From: an uncultured Muribaculaceae bacterium | GTDB lineage: Bacteria > Bacteroidota > Bacteroidia > Bacteroidales > Muribaculaceae | Direction of reading: 5' to 3' | Assembly: GCA_910584185.1 (NCBI GenBank) | Contig: CAJTYC010000019.1 | Span: forward strand, 1 to 32,701 | Length of the DNA stretch: 32,701 nt | Shown here: piece after piece, positions 1 through 7,502 of the stretch | Numbering within the stretch: position 1 is the stretch's first letter | Layout: every line of letters starts with the position of its first letter | The notes under the pieces: generated by a model | The model's database searches: none | Told to the model about the DNA's origin: nothing | The model's input: the letters and a program-made list of their open reading frames with translations, nothing else | Program-made: the position numbers and the translations under genes

Positions 1-54
1 GATATGGCGCACTTTTAAATTAGAATCCGGCTCCTTTTTAAATTAGAATTTACA
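1..54. mobile_element. Terminus of an IS21-like insertion sequence (partial)
   Basis: Read on the minus strand from base 54, the segment begins TGTAAATTC and carries the unit ATTCTAATTTAAAA twice, about 22 bp apart (near 37-50 and 15-28), separated by a GGAGCCGG-containing spacer. IS21-family elements are known for TG...CA ends with multiple terminal repeats of this style. No transposase is visible because the window stops here. The boundary at 54/55 is inferred from where the interrupted phosphatase reading frame loses its family motif. The family assignment rests on terminal architecture only. Confidence 0.6.
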
Positions 55-809
55 CCCATTGTGACGACAAGAGGTGTATTTAGCCATATGTCCTGCATGG
101 TTGAGAACCACTGTTCGTATTCCCATTCGGAGTTGTTCGACCCGGATGTTTCCACGAGGTCTCCATTACACAGTATGAACGCTGCTTCAGGGACCAATTT
201 GCGTGCTGCATGTACGGTTTTCTGCGACACGTTGAACATCTCGTCATTCTGTGCTTGTGTGTCGGTTATATAGATGAATGAATAACCTGCGTTCTTGTCG
301 GCGGATGCCGTGGTGAAGGTACCGATTTCGCTCCATCCATCGGCTGAACCGACACGATAGGAATATGTGGTAGCAGGAGTGAGGCCAGCCGCTTTTGCCT
401 TATGGCTCAGGTAATCCACCTTGATATTGCTTTCTATGCCGGAAAGTTTGTTCTTTTCGATGGAATAGTTGAGGCCGTTGACCTGCTGCACTGCGGCCGG
501 GAATGACATGTCGGGATTATCGAAATCCGCAGGAACTGCATTCTCTTTCGCCACAATTTGAACCTCTCCGTTCTTTGTTCCGGGATTGGTGAACCATGCG
601 AATCCCATTCCGGTGCATGGGTCGCCGTTGACAGTCATGGCTATGCTGTAAGGCATACCCGATGACTGCATTTCCGCAAGCGTTCTGCGGAGTTGCATTG
701 CGGCTGGCGTCGAATAGTTGTCATAATCGACCGTAACAGTAGTCTGTGCCCACGCTGTGCAGTGCAAAAGAATTGCACTGACGGCAGAAATTAAAACAGT
801 CTTTTTCAT
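15..809 (-). pseudogene. Secreted metallophosphoesterase (PAP-like), 3' end lost to IS insertion
   Basis: This is the N-terminal 252 residues of an exported calcineurin-like phosphoesterase, joined to 12 IS-encoded residues before a stop. Residues 1-21 are a signal peptide ending AWA-Q. Residues about 45-170 resemble the fibronectin-like N-domain of purple acid phosphatases (ATTYSYRVG, then EIGTFTT). The catalytic domain starts at about 175 with YITDTQ (motif I) and GDLVE (motif II), and reaches VVTMG, where GNH(D/E) is expected. The reading frame there switches to IS sequence, so the metal-binding Asn/His and all later histidines are absent and the product should be inactive. It is the last gene of a receptor-lipoprotein-phosphatase operon, 30 bp after the lipoprotein stop. 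The most likely intact role is release of phosphate from organic esters in the periplasm or at the cell surface. Confidence 0.8.
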
Positions 810-839
810 TTTCTTGAATTGTTGTTGATCCTTATGTTA

Positions 840-2324
840 TCAATAGACGGTGTTCTGAGGGTCGAAATTGGTCCAGCCTTTCATCCAGTTGTCGGAAGCA
901 TCGCGGAAGGCTCCGATATAACCGCCTTTGCCGTCGCTTATTTCCGTCATGGGGCAACAGTTCTGTCCTGTCATGAATGGGTCGGAAAGATTGAGCGCGG
1001 ATTCGTCCATAACGCGGTTCCCTGAGCCGCCGAGGAAGAATGTGTGTGAGAACGAGGGTTGGTTTCGGTCTTCCGTGCCGGTCAGGTAATCGAAAAGATA
1101 GTCTCTGTATTCCTTATTCTTGTCGGTGCCTATGGCATCCATTCCGGCAAACACTATGTTTTCAAGTTTGAAGCCGCCGGACTTCGCGTAAGAAACGGTC
1201 TGTCCTTTCTCGCCGTCGATTATCACACCGATAGGCCAGCCTATTGCAAGGGCGTTGGATATGTTGAGTTTGCTGCTGCGGCGAATCTGGAAGGCAGACT
1301 GGAACTGACCGAGTTTTGAACCGTTGTCGGGGAACATATTGCCCGCTGTTATATAGTCGCTGCTGTTGACAAAATCGGAGTTCTTGACTGTCTTGGGCCC
1401 GATGAGTGTGACATTGCGGAACCGAGCCGAAGTGAAGGGTGTTGTTTCAGCACCGCTGGCGTTGTTGTCACTCTCGAAGCCGTTTGACTGCGAGGTATCA
1501 GCGATACGCGGGTCGCGCACTGAGAGGCAGTAGCTCACTTCGCCGTCGAAACCGTTGTCGGTGTCGAAGTCATCATCCCACCCCTTGTAGGCGACGAGGT
1601 AGGAGCAATTTGCCGATCCTCCGAACCACTCGAAGGAGTCATCGTTGGAGTATGACACCTGTATGTGGTCAATCTGTGTGCCGCTGCCGACAGAGCCGAA
1701 TGTAACGCCATTGATTTCCTTGTCGGTGTCGAAGGGATAACCTGCGAACTCCACGCGGATGTAGCTGTATATGCCTGAATTATCGGCTTTGTTGTTGCCT
1801 CCGTGAATGGTTGTCGGGCCACCTTCAATCTGCTGCGTACCCTGATTGTTCAGGCCCTTGCCACAGACTATCAGACCGCCCCAGTCGCCGGGACGACGCT
1901 GGCCGGGAGCCTGTGCCGAAGTCATGACGATAGGTTCGTCCGCTGTACCTTGCATCTTGCAGTATCCGCCCGGCTCGACGATGAGAGCCGCCATCGTGCT
2001 CTTGTCGCCCTTGATGACCGTTCCGGCAGGGATAGTGAGGCGTGCGCCTTCATCGACATACACCCAGCCTTTGAGAAGGTATGTGCCTTTTTCGAGCTTC
2101 ACATCGCCTGTGAAGTGGAAGTTCTGGGTACCGTTGCCGAGTTCATCGCCGTTGAATACGATTCCGGCACTGTAAGCGACATTCCCTTTGTAGGTAACAT
2201 CGGGGTTAACAGGATTGGGGGTCGGCTCATCATTATTGGATGAGCAGCTTGCGGAGAGAAGGCTCAGGGCGCAAGCCATCGCCATCATGATATGACGGCC
2301 GGTCTGTTTTTTTGTTCTTTCCAT
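840..2324 (-). CDS. Surface beta-helix lipoprotein paired with the TonB receptor
   Basis: Predicted lipoprotein of 494 residues from the ATG at 2324; an in-frame ATG at 2354 would add 10. The n-region is basic (ERTKKQTGR), followed by a hydrophobic stretch and lipobox LSAS-C with Cys27, then a Ser/Asn/Pro linker rich in acidic residues, typical of surface-exposed Bacteroidetes lipoproteins. The body has a right-handed beta-helix (pectin-lyase-like) look: successive short turns such as GARLTIPAGTVIKG, WGGLIVCGKG, GVTFGSVGSGTQIDHIQVSY and GWDDDFDTDNGFDG, the last rich in Asp and plausibly ion-binding. No catalytic residues are recognised. It follows the receptor stop by about 40 bp and sits where a SusD-like partner would be expected, so a capping or ligand-binding role for the receptor is inferred, probably for a phosphorylated compound. 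Confidence 0.7.
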   Translation of the reverse strand: MERTKKQTGRHIMMAMACALSLLSASCSSNNDEPTPNPVNPDVTYKGNVAYSAGIVFNGDELGNGTQNFHFTGDVKLEKGTYLLKGWVYVDEGARLTIPAGTVIKGDKSTMAALIVEPGGYCKMQGTADEPIVMTSAQAPGQRRPGDWGGLIVCGKGLNNQGTQQIEGGPTTIHGGNNKADNSGIYSYIRVEFAGYPFDTDKEINGVTFGSVGSGTQIDHIQVSYSNDDSFEWFGGSANCSYLVAYKGWDDDFDTDNGFDGEVSYCLSVRDPRIADTSQSNGFESDNNASGAETTPFTSARFRNVTLIGPKTVKNSDFVNSSDYITAGNMFPDNGSKLGQFQSAFQIRRSSKLNISNALAIGWPIGVIIDGEKGQTVSYAKSGGFKLENIVFAGMDAIGTDKNKEYRDYLFDYLTGTEDRNQPSFSHTFFLGGSGNRVMDESALNLSDPFMTGQNCCPMTEISDGKGGYIGAFRDASDNWMKGWTNFDPQNTVY

Positions 2325-2366
2325 TGAAATGGGTTTTGGTTTAACTTCTGTCATGATATGACTTTC

Positions 2367-5123
2367 TTAGAAACTGTATGTTATTGATAGATTGAAATTC
2401 CGTCCCGGCTTGTAGCTTCGGGTTATTTCTTCGATACTCTTGTTTTTACCGAGGACTTCGACTTCCTCAATCTGTTTGAACAGGTACCGCTCGGCAAGAA
2501 CATCACGCACCGAGGCTTTCAACTCCCAATGACCGAATTTCTTGCCAAACGATATGTCCAATGAATTGCGCGGCATCTCGTAGGAGTTGGGGATGTTGCG
2601 GGCGTTACCATCAACGCCTGTTCCGTATTTGTTTCCTACGCCGACGATTCGCTTGCCGATGCGGTTATAGAGTACAGCTGCCGACCATCCGTCGCGGTTA
2701 TAGAACAGGCCGGTGTTGATCAGGTACGGCGACTGTCCCTGCATCGGACGGTCGATGTTGTTGCCCTTGTCAAATGTCACTTTGCTCTTGATAAGCGAGC
2801 CGTTGAACGAAAGGCTGAAATCGTCAAGACCGATAAATCCGAGGTTTTTGCGGATGTCCACTTCTATGCCGTAATTGTCAGCTCCTTTTGCATTGATATA
2901 TGAGTAGATGAGGTCTGTGCCTCCGGCAACGGTATATGTCCATTCAATCGGATTGGTGAATTTCTTGTAGAACAGCGCCACCGAAACAATCTCGTTCTTC
3001 GACGGGTACCATTCATATCTCAGGTCTATGTTCTGAATATATGCGGCTTTGAGGTCATAATTGCCCATCACGCTGCTTCCGAGGTCAAAATCGTAATAAA
3101 CCGTAGGCGCAAGTTCACGGAACTCAGGGCGGTTTGTGGTGCGTCCGTAGGCGGCTCTGACCTGATGTCTGTCATTGAAACGGTAGCTCACGTTTACCGA
3201 CGGGAAGAAATCCTTATAGTAATAATGGGTGTCCTGAAGGCTTTCCTCCGACTGGCGGGTATTCATTCTCAACAACTGATCGACATATTCATATCTTACA
3301 CCACCGTAGATTGTAAGTGAACGCCACGGAATGTTGACACCGACATATCCCGAAATCTGTCGGCTGCTTGCCTTGTAGCTGTTCAGGAAATTGACATTCT
3401 CGTACAGATAGAGCTTGTCGGGGCCATAGTTCTCGGGTATCAATACCTCACCCGTAACATCCGGATTGAACATAAACCCGTCCGGAAGGTTATTGTCGGG
3501 TTGCCAGCCGTATTGAAATTCACGGACATCGTATGTCCTGTTGCGGTACTCTCCGTATAGTCCCGTCTTCAACACCGGTTTTATTGCTCCGAAATCAAAT
3601 TCGTGACGATAGTTGGTATTGAGTGATGCCGTGTGTTCCCTCAGTCTTGTAAATTCACGGCTTATGCGGTAAATACCCATCCTTTGGTCGGTGCGGTCTG
3701 TGAGTTGGATCAGCCGTCTGTCCGGCATGTCCCGGTCGGAATAGGCATAACCGGCACTCCAGTCCCAAAGGGAGGCGGAGCTGAATTCATGCCGCCCTGT
3801 AAATTGGGTGTTGAATGTGTTGCGGGTGGAGTAATAATATTCCATGTCCTGAATGTTGTCAGGCTGCGAGTTGAATCCCGTGCGGTCGGAATAACGGTTC
3901 TTGACGATTCTGTTATAGATGTTCTTCCATTCAAAACGGTGTCTGTCGTTTTGAGGGAGGAAAGAGAGATTGAGCAGTGCGCCAAGTTTGAGGTCATTGG
4001 TATATTGGTTGTCGGTCGCTTTGCGGAGATATACGGGGCTGTCGTTGGTCACATCGTATGGCCCGTAAAGGGAATTCTCCATATCAAGAAGAGTGCGGTA
4101 TGCGTCCGAGAAATTTACGCTTGCCAGTAATCCGAGAGAAGACCCGGATTCAAATCTCCAGCGGTTGCTGTATGAGGCGTTGACTTTCAGATCGCCTATC
4201 GGCTTCTTAACATAGACTTTCCAGTCGTTGTTGAAGCCGTTGTTGAGCGGGTCGATACGGTTCGGGAAACCGGAATAAGTCAATAATGGAGAATCAAATC
4301 CACCTGAATAGTATTTGCCTCCGCCTTTATAGTATTTGAAATCGCGGAAATGTGTCATGTCATTGAATGAGGTGCCGACCGAGATGTCAAATCCGCTTTT
4401 CGCCGGTTGATACTTGGTCCTTACCATAACGAATCCTCCGGTAAAATCCGACGGATATTCAGGCGCGGGACTTTTCACAATCACTATGTTGTCAAGCTGT
4501 GAACTCGGTATTATGTCGAATGAGAAAGCTCTTGAATCTGCTTCTGAACTTGGCACCGCGCCTCCGTTGAGCCACACATTGTTATATCTCTGGGAGAGTC
4601 CGCGCACCATCACGAACTTGTCGTCTATGATTGAGATACCCGGTACACGGCGTATCACTTCCGAAGCGTCTTTGTCCTGAGTCTTTGCTATCTGTTGGGC
4701 CGACACTCCTGTCTGCACCACATCGCTCTGTTTCTCTTCCTCAATCATTGCGGATTCGGTGTCCTTTCGTGCGACAGCGGTAACAGTCACTTCGGCCAGA
4801 GATGTGGCGTCCGGATTCATGCGGATGTCCAATGTAATTATCTCATCACCGGCGGGTATCTGTCGTGTTATCACTGTGTCCCTGTAACCGATGTACTTAA
4901 CGGAAAAATCATACTTTCCTTCCGGAAGCCGAAGGGTATAATTGCCGTCAATGTCTGTTGCCGTTCCATTGTTGCCGGGATTGGCCATGACAGACGCGCC
5001 TATCAGCGGCTCGTCAGTGCCGCCGTCATACACCGTTCCTTTTATTATGCCGGCTTCCATGTCGGCATAGCATCCGACGAGGGCGACAAGTGTAAGACTT
5101 AGCGGTAAGCTTTTCAAATTCAT
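2367..5123 (-). CDS. TonB-dependent outer-membrane receptor (phosphate-module receptor 1)
   Basis: Outer-membrane active transporter of about 918 residues. After a signal sequence (NLKSLPLSLTLVALVGC) there is a carboxypeptidase-regulatory-like domain (about 25-110, IKGTVYDGGTDEPLIGASV), a TonB plug (about 145-235, with VIRRVPGISI, MVRGLSQRYN, VWLNG) and a 22-strand-type barrel ending in aromatic SITYSF. The longest open frame begins at a TTG (5153), but that TTG lies inside the promoter -7 element TAATTTTG. An ATG at 5141 would leave almost no leader, so I place the start at the ATG at 5123. It is first in an operon with the beta-helix lipoprotein and phosphatase, divergent from the response regulator, and preceded by a tandem-repeat operator shared with the second receptor and the Pit transporter. 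Substrate is not readable; a phosphate-containing ligand is inferred from context. Confidence 0.85.
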   Translation of the reverse strand: MNLKSLPLSLTLVALVGCYADMEAGIIKGTVYDGGTDEPLIGASVMANPGNNGTATDIDGNYTLRLPEGKYDFSVKYIGYRDTVITRQIPAGDEIITLDIRMNPDATSLAEVTVTAVARKDTESAMIEEEKQSDVVQTGVSAQQIAKTQDKDASEVIRRVPGISIIDDKFVMVRGLSQRYNNVWLNGGAVPSSEADSRAFSFDIIPSSQLDNIVIVKSPAPEYPSDFTGGFVMVRTKYQPAKSGFDISVGTSFNDMTHFRDFKYYKGGGKYYSGGFDSPLLTYSGFPNRIDPLNNGFNNDWKVYVKKPIGDLKVNASYSNRWRFESGSSLGLLASVNFSDAYRTLLDMENSLYGPYDVTNDSPVYLRKATDNQYTNDLKLGALLNLSFLPQNDRHRFEWKNIYNRIVKNRYSDRTGFNSQPDNIQDMEYYYSTRNTFNTQFTGRHEFSSASLWDWSAGYAYSDRDMPDRRLIQLTDRTDQRMGIYRISREFTRLREHTASLNTNYRHEFDFGAIKPVLKTGLYGEYRNRTYDVREFQYGWQPDNNLPDGFMFNPDVTGEVLIPENYGPDKLYLYENVNFLNSYKASSRQISGYVGVNIPWRSLTIYGGVRYEYVDQLLRMNTRQSEESLQDTHYYYKDFFPSVNVSYRFNDRHQVRAAYGRTTNRPEFRELAPTVYYDFDLGSSVMGNYDLKAAYIQNIDLRYEWYPSKNEIVSVALFYKKFTNPIEWTYTVAGGTDLIYSYINAKGADNYGIEVDIRKNLGFIGLDDFSLSFNGSLIKSKVTFDKGNNIDRPMQGQSPYLINTGLFYNRDGWSAAVLYNRIGKRIVGVGNKYGTGVDGNARNIPNSYEMPRNSLDISFGKKFGHWELKASVRDVLAERYLFKQIEEVEVLGKNKSIEEITRSYKPGRNFNLSITYSF

Positions 5124-5150
5124 ATAAATCTTCGTTATCATTTTCGGGGG

Positions 5151-5187
5151 CAAAATTACGGTCAGATTGTTTCATGAATTTTTCAGA
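5151..5187 (-). promoter_or_regulatory. Candidate Pho-box promoter of receptor 1
   Basis: On the minus strand: repeat 1 TCTGAAAAATT (5187-5177), repeat 2 CATGAAACAAT (5176-5166), a 7-bp spacer, then -7 element TAATTTTG (5158-5151). Order, repeat length and spacing match the promoters at 7439 and 11289 exactly. Two 11-bp direct repeats upstream of the promoter core is the layout of PhoB-type operators in other bacteria; the sequence itself differs from the Escherichia coli Pho box. Binding by the neighbouring response regulator is inferred. Confidence 0.7.
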
Positions 5188-5218
5188 TTTGTTGAACTAT
5201 CATTAAATCGGCTGATAT

Positions 5219-5240
5219 TATTAAAGTTTCATTAAATTTT
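5219..5240 (+). promoter_or_regulatory. Degenerate copy of the 11-bp repeat operator before the response regulator
   Basis: Repeats TATTAAAGTTT (5219-5229) and CATTAAATTTT (5230-5240) have the same 11-bp period and the same C/T-A-T-x-A-A-A core as the three strong boxes, with T replacing G. A further CATTAAAT lies at 5201. A -7-like TAATTTTG is at 5274-5281, only four bases before the ATG, so the spacing differs from the other boxes (33 rather than 7 bp). Autoregulation is possible but this match is weaker. Confidence 0.4.
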
Positions 5241-5285
5241 TGACAGATAGCCCTGTAATTGGAGAGTTCTCACTAATTTTGCAAT

Positions 5286-5981
5286 ATGGAAAAAGCAAAA
5301 AGAATACTTGTGGTCGATGACGAGGAAACGCTTTGCGATGCCCTTGCCTTCAATCTTGAAGCCGAAGGATATGAGGTGGCAACGGCTTACAGTGCCGAGG
5401 AAGCATTGACCCATGACCTTTCGGGTTACGACCTGATACTCCTTGATATAATGATGGGGGAGATTTCCGGCACCCAGCTTGCCCGCATAATGAAGGCGAA
5501 TCCAGCCACGGCTTCGGTGCCGATAATATTCTGCACCGCAAAAGACACCGAAGATGACATGATAAAGGGGCTTGACCTCGGAGCCGACGACTATATAATG
5601 AAGCCTTACTCGCTGAAGGCGGTGCTTGCAAGAATCCGCACGGTGCTTCGCCGCACATCGGCGTATGCGGCGGTTCCACCGACGGCAAACGACGAGGTAA
5701 GTTACAAGGGGCTTGTGTTGTCAAAGCGAAACCGTACCTGTCATGTTGATGGCAGTGAGGTGAAGATGCCAAAAAAGGAATTCGAGATTCTGCTGAAACT
5801 GATGTCGAATATCGGGCAGGTTTTCTCACGTGCCGAACTGCTGAAAGAAATATGGCCTGATGAGGTGGTGGTGCTCGACCGCGTGGTGGATGTCAACATC
5901 ACCCGTATCCGCCAGAAAATCGGTCAGTACGGCAAGAATATAGCCACACGTTCAGGTTACGGTTATGGATTCATCGAATAG
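5286..5981 (+). CDS. OmpR/PhoB-family response regulator
   Basis: Two-domain transcription factor of 231 residues. The receiver domain (1-120) has the acidic pair Asp11/Asp12, phospho-acceptor Asp54 in LLLDIMM, Thr84 and Lys106 in KPY, all expected for a functional receiver. The C-terminal winged helix (about 135-231) shows KEFEILLKLMSNIGQVFSR and VVDVNITRIRQKIG, typical of OmpR/PhoB DNA-binding domains. It overlaps the downstream kinase gene by 17 bp, so the two are translationally coupled. By position between phosphate-uptake operons it is the likely reader of the tandem 11-bp repeats and a functional PhoB counterpart. The family contains many paralogues with other signals, so the PhoB role is inferred from context and operator layout, not from sequence identity. 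Confidence 0.85.
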   Translation: MEKAKRILVVDDEETLCDALAFNLEAEGYEVATAYSAEEALTHDLSGYDLILLDIMMGEISGTQLARIMKANPATASVPIIFCTAKDTEDDMIKGLDLGADDYIMKPYSLKAVLARIRTVLRRTSAYAAVPPTANDEVSYKGLVLSKRNRTCHVDGSEVKMPKKEFEILLKLMSNIGQVFSRAELLKEIWPDEVVVLDRVVDVNITRIRQKIGQYGKNIATRSGYGYGFIE

Positions 5982-7404
5982 GCTCACATATCCGCAGCGG
6001 CTTTTCCTTTGGCTGCTCGGTTATTCTCTACTTCTCGTGGGGTGCTTCATCACTTTCCAATACCACCGTGAAAAAGAGTTCAAGGCGGATGAAATGAACA
6101 CCCGGCTTCAGATGATAAACACCTATATCCTTACGGAACTGGAACATGGTAAAAACATATCGGATATCAGTCTGCGCGATTTCCATCCCTTCGATGACAT
6201 AAGGGTAAGCGTGATAAAGAATGACGGAACGGTAGTCTATGACAATTCAATCGACTCGCTTCCCGGCAAGAATCATCTTGACCGTGAAGAGATAAGACAG
6301 GCTCTTGCACATAAATCCGGCTACACAGTGCGCCGTCACAGCGAAAGCACAGGCGATTCTTACTTTTATTCAGCCACCAAAGGCGATAACGGATACATAG
6401 TCCGCACGGCAGTACCTTATTCAATATCGTTGAGCGGGTTACTGAATCCGGATGTCAACTTTATTTGGGTTATGGGAGCTGTCGCATTGGTCATGTGTGT
6501 GCTGGGGTATTTTGCCACCAGACGAGTCGGGCTGCATATCACCAGACTTAAAAAATTTGCAGAAGATGTTGAGAGCGGTATTAAGATTTCGGATTCGGAG
6601 CCTTTCCCAAGTGACGAATTAGGGTCAATATCAAATAATATCGTCCGTATCTATGCCCGCCTGCAACAAGCTAACATTGACCGTGACAGGGAACATAATG
6701 CCGCACTCCACGAACAGCAGGAGAAGGAACGGATAAAAAAACAGCTTACCAACAATATCAATCACGAACTGAAAACACCCGTCGCATCCATAAAGGTATG
6801 TGTGGAAACGCTTTTGGAACATAAGAACATCAGCAGCGAGAAACACGACTTATTTCTACAACGCTGCCTGATGAACGCGGAGAGGTTACAGCATCTTCTC
6901 GCGGATGTAGCCCTTATAACTCGAATGGACGACGGCAGTGCTACAATAATGAAGGAGTATGTAGATCTTTCCCGGATTATCAGTGATGTTGTCAGTGACC
7001 GTGACATCATAGCCGGATCAAAAGGGATAGTCATAGAGAATGATGTTGTCAGGACGCTCGAAATGTCAGGCAATCCATCGCTATTAGAAGCGATGTTCAA
7101 TAACCTTATTGACAATGCCATAGCATACAGCGGCGGTGACACAATTAAAATCAGGCTGCTTTATGAAGATGTCAAAAAGATTGTCATTACCGTATCGGAC
7201 AACGGTGTCGGGGTTAACGAAGAGCATATGCCCCGCCTTTTCGAGCGGTTCTACCGTATAGACAAGGGCCGGAGCCGCGCCGCCGGTGGCACTGGCCTCG
7301 GCTTGTCAATAGTCAAAAATGCCGTCATGCTTCACGGAGGTACAATAACAGCGGAGAATGTCAGAACCGGCGGCCTGTCTTTCAAGATAACGCTCAGTAG
7401 ATAG
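5965..7404 (+). CDS. Membrane sensor histidine kinase, partner of the response regulator
   Basis: Sensor kinase of 479 residues. TM1 spans about 12-31 and TM2 about 164-186, enclosing a periplasmic domain of roughly 130 residues. A HAMP-like linker follows (about 187-240), then a HisKA domain with His267 in NNINHELKTP and a HATPase_c domain with N-box NNLIDNAIAYS, G1 box DNGVGV, F box RLFERFYR and G2 box GGTGLGLSIV. All catalytic boxes are intact, so it should autophosphorylate and pass phosphate to Asp54 of the adjacent regulator. The periplasmic domain suggests sensing outside the cytoplasm or through Pit/PhoU-type partners; no PAS domain is evident. Gene overlap with the regulator indicates one transcript. 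Likely PhoR analogue, by context. Confidence 0.85.
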   Translation: MDSSNRLTYPQRLFLWLLGYSLLLVGCFITFQYHREKEFKADEMNTRLQMINTYILTELEHGKNISDISLRDFHPFDDIRVSVIKNDGTVVYDNSIDSLPGKNHLDREEIRQALAHKSGYTVRRHSESTGDSYFYSATKGDNGYIVRTAVPYSISLSGLLNPDVNFIWVMGAVALVMCVLGYFATRRVGLHITRLKKFAEDVESGIKISDSEPFPSDELGSISNNIVRIYARLQQANIDRDREHNAALHEQQEKERIKKQLTNNINHELKTPVASIKVCVETLLEHKNISSEKHDLFLQRCLMNAERLQHLLADVALITRMDDGSATIMKEYVDLSRIISDVVSDRDIIAGSKGIVIENDVVRTLEMSGNPSLLEAMFNNLIDNAIAYSGGDTIKIRLLYEDVKKIVITVSDNGVGVNEEHMPRLFERFYRIDKGRSRAAGGTGLGLSIVKNAVMLHGGTITAENVRTGGLSFKITLSR

Positions 7405-7438
7405 TCGGCATTATCGCAATTAACGATACTTTAATATT

Positions 7439-7475
7439 TATGAAAAATCCATGAAATCATACGAAAGTACTTTTG
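7439..7475 (+). promoter_or_regulatory. Candidate Pho-box promoter of receptor 2
   Basis: Repeat 1 TATGAAAAATC (7439-7449), repeat 2 CATGAAATCAT (7450-7460), a 7-bp spacer, then -7 element TACTTTTG (7468-7475). The transcription start is expected a few bases later, leaving a leader of about 20 nt to the GTG at 7503. Geometry is identical to the elements at 5151 and 11289; beyond the -7 element the sequence GCACTGAAAA is shared with the Pit promoter. Confidence 0.7.
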
Positions 7476-7502
7476 CACTGAAAACCAATAATAACAGTAA
7501 CA

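Noticed and set aside
3633..4130. 165-codon plus-strand frame inside receptor 1, and similar long shadows in the Pit, GH32, SusC and SusD genes
   Set aside because: They lie opposite or out of frame with strongly conserved genes, have no recognisable domains or upstream signals, and reflect codon bias.
5141..5153. TTG start at 5153 and ATG at 5141 for TonB receptor 1
   Set aside because: The TTG lies inside the promoter -7 element and the ATG would leave almost no leader; the ATG at 5123 opens directly into the signal peptide.
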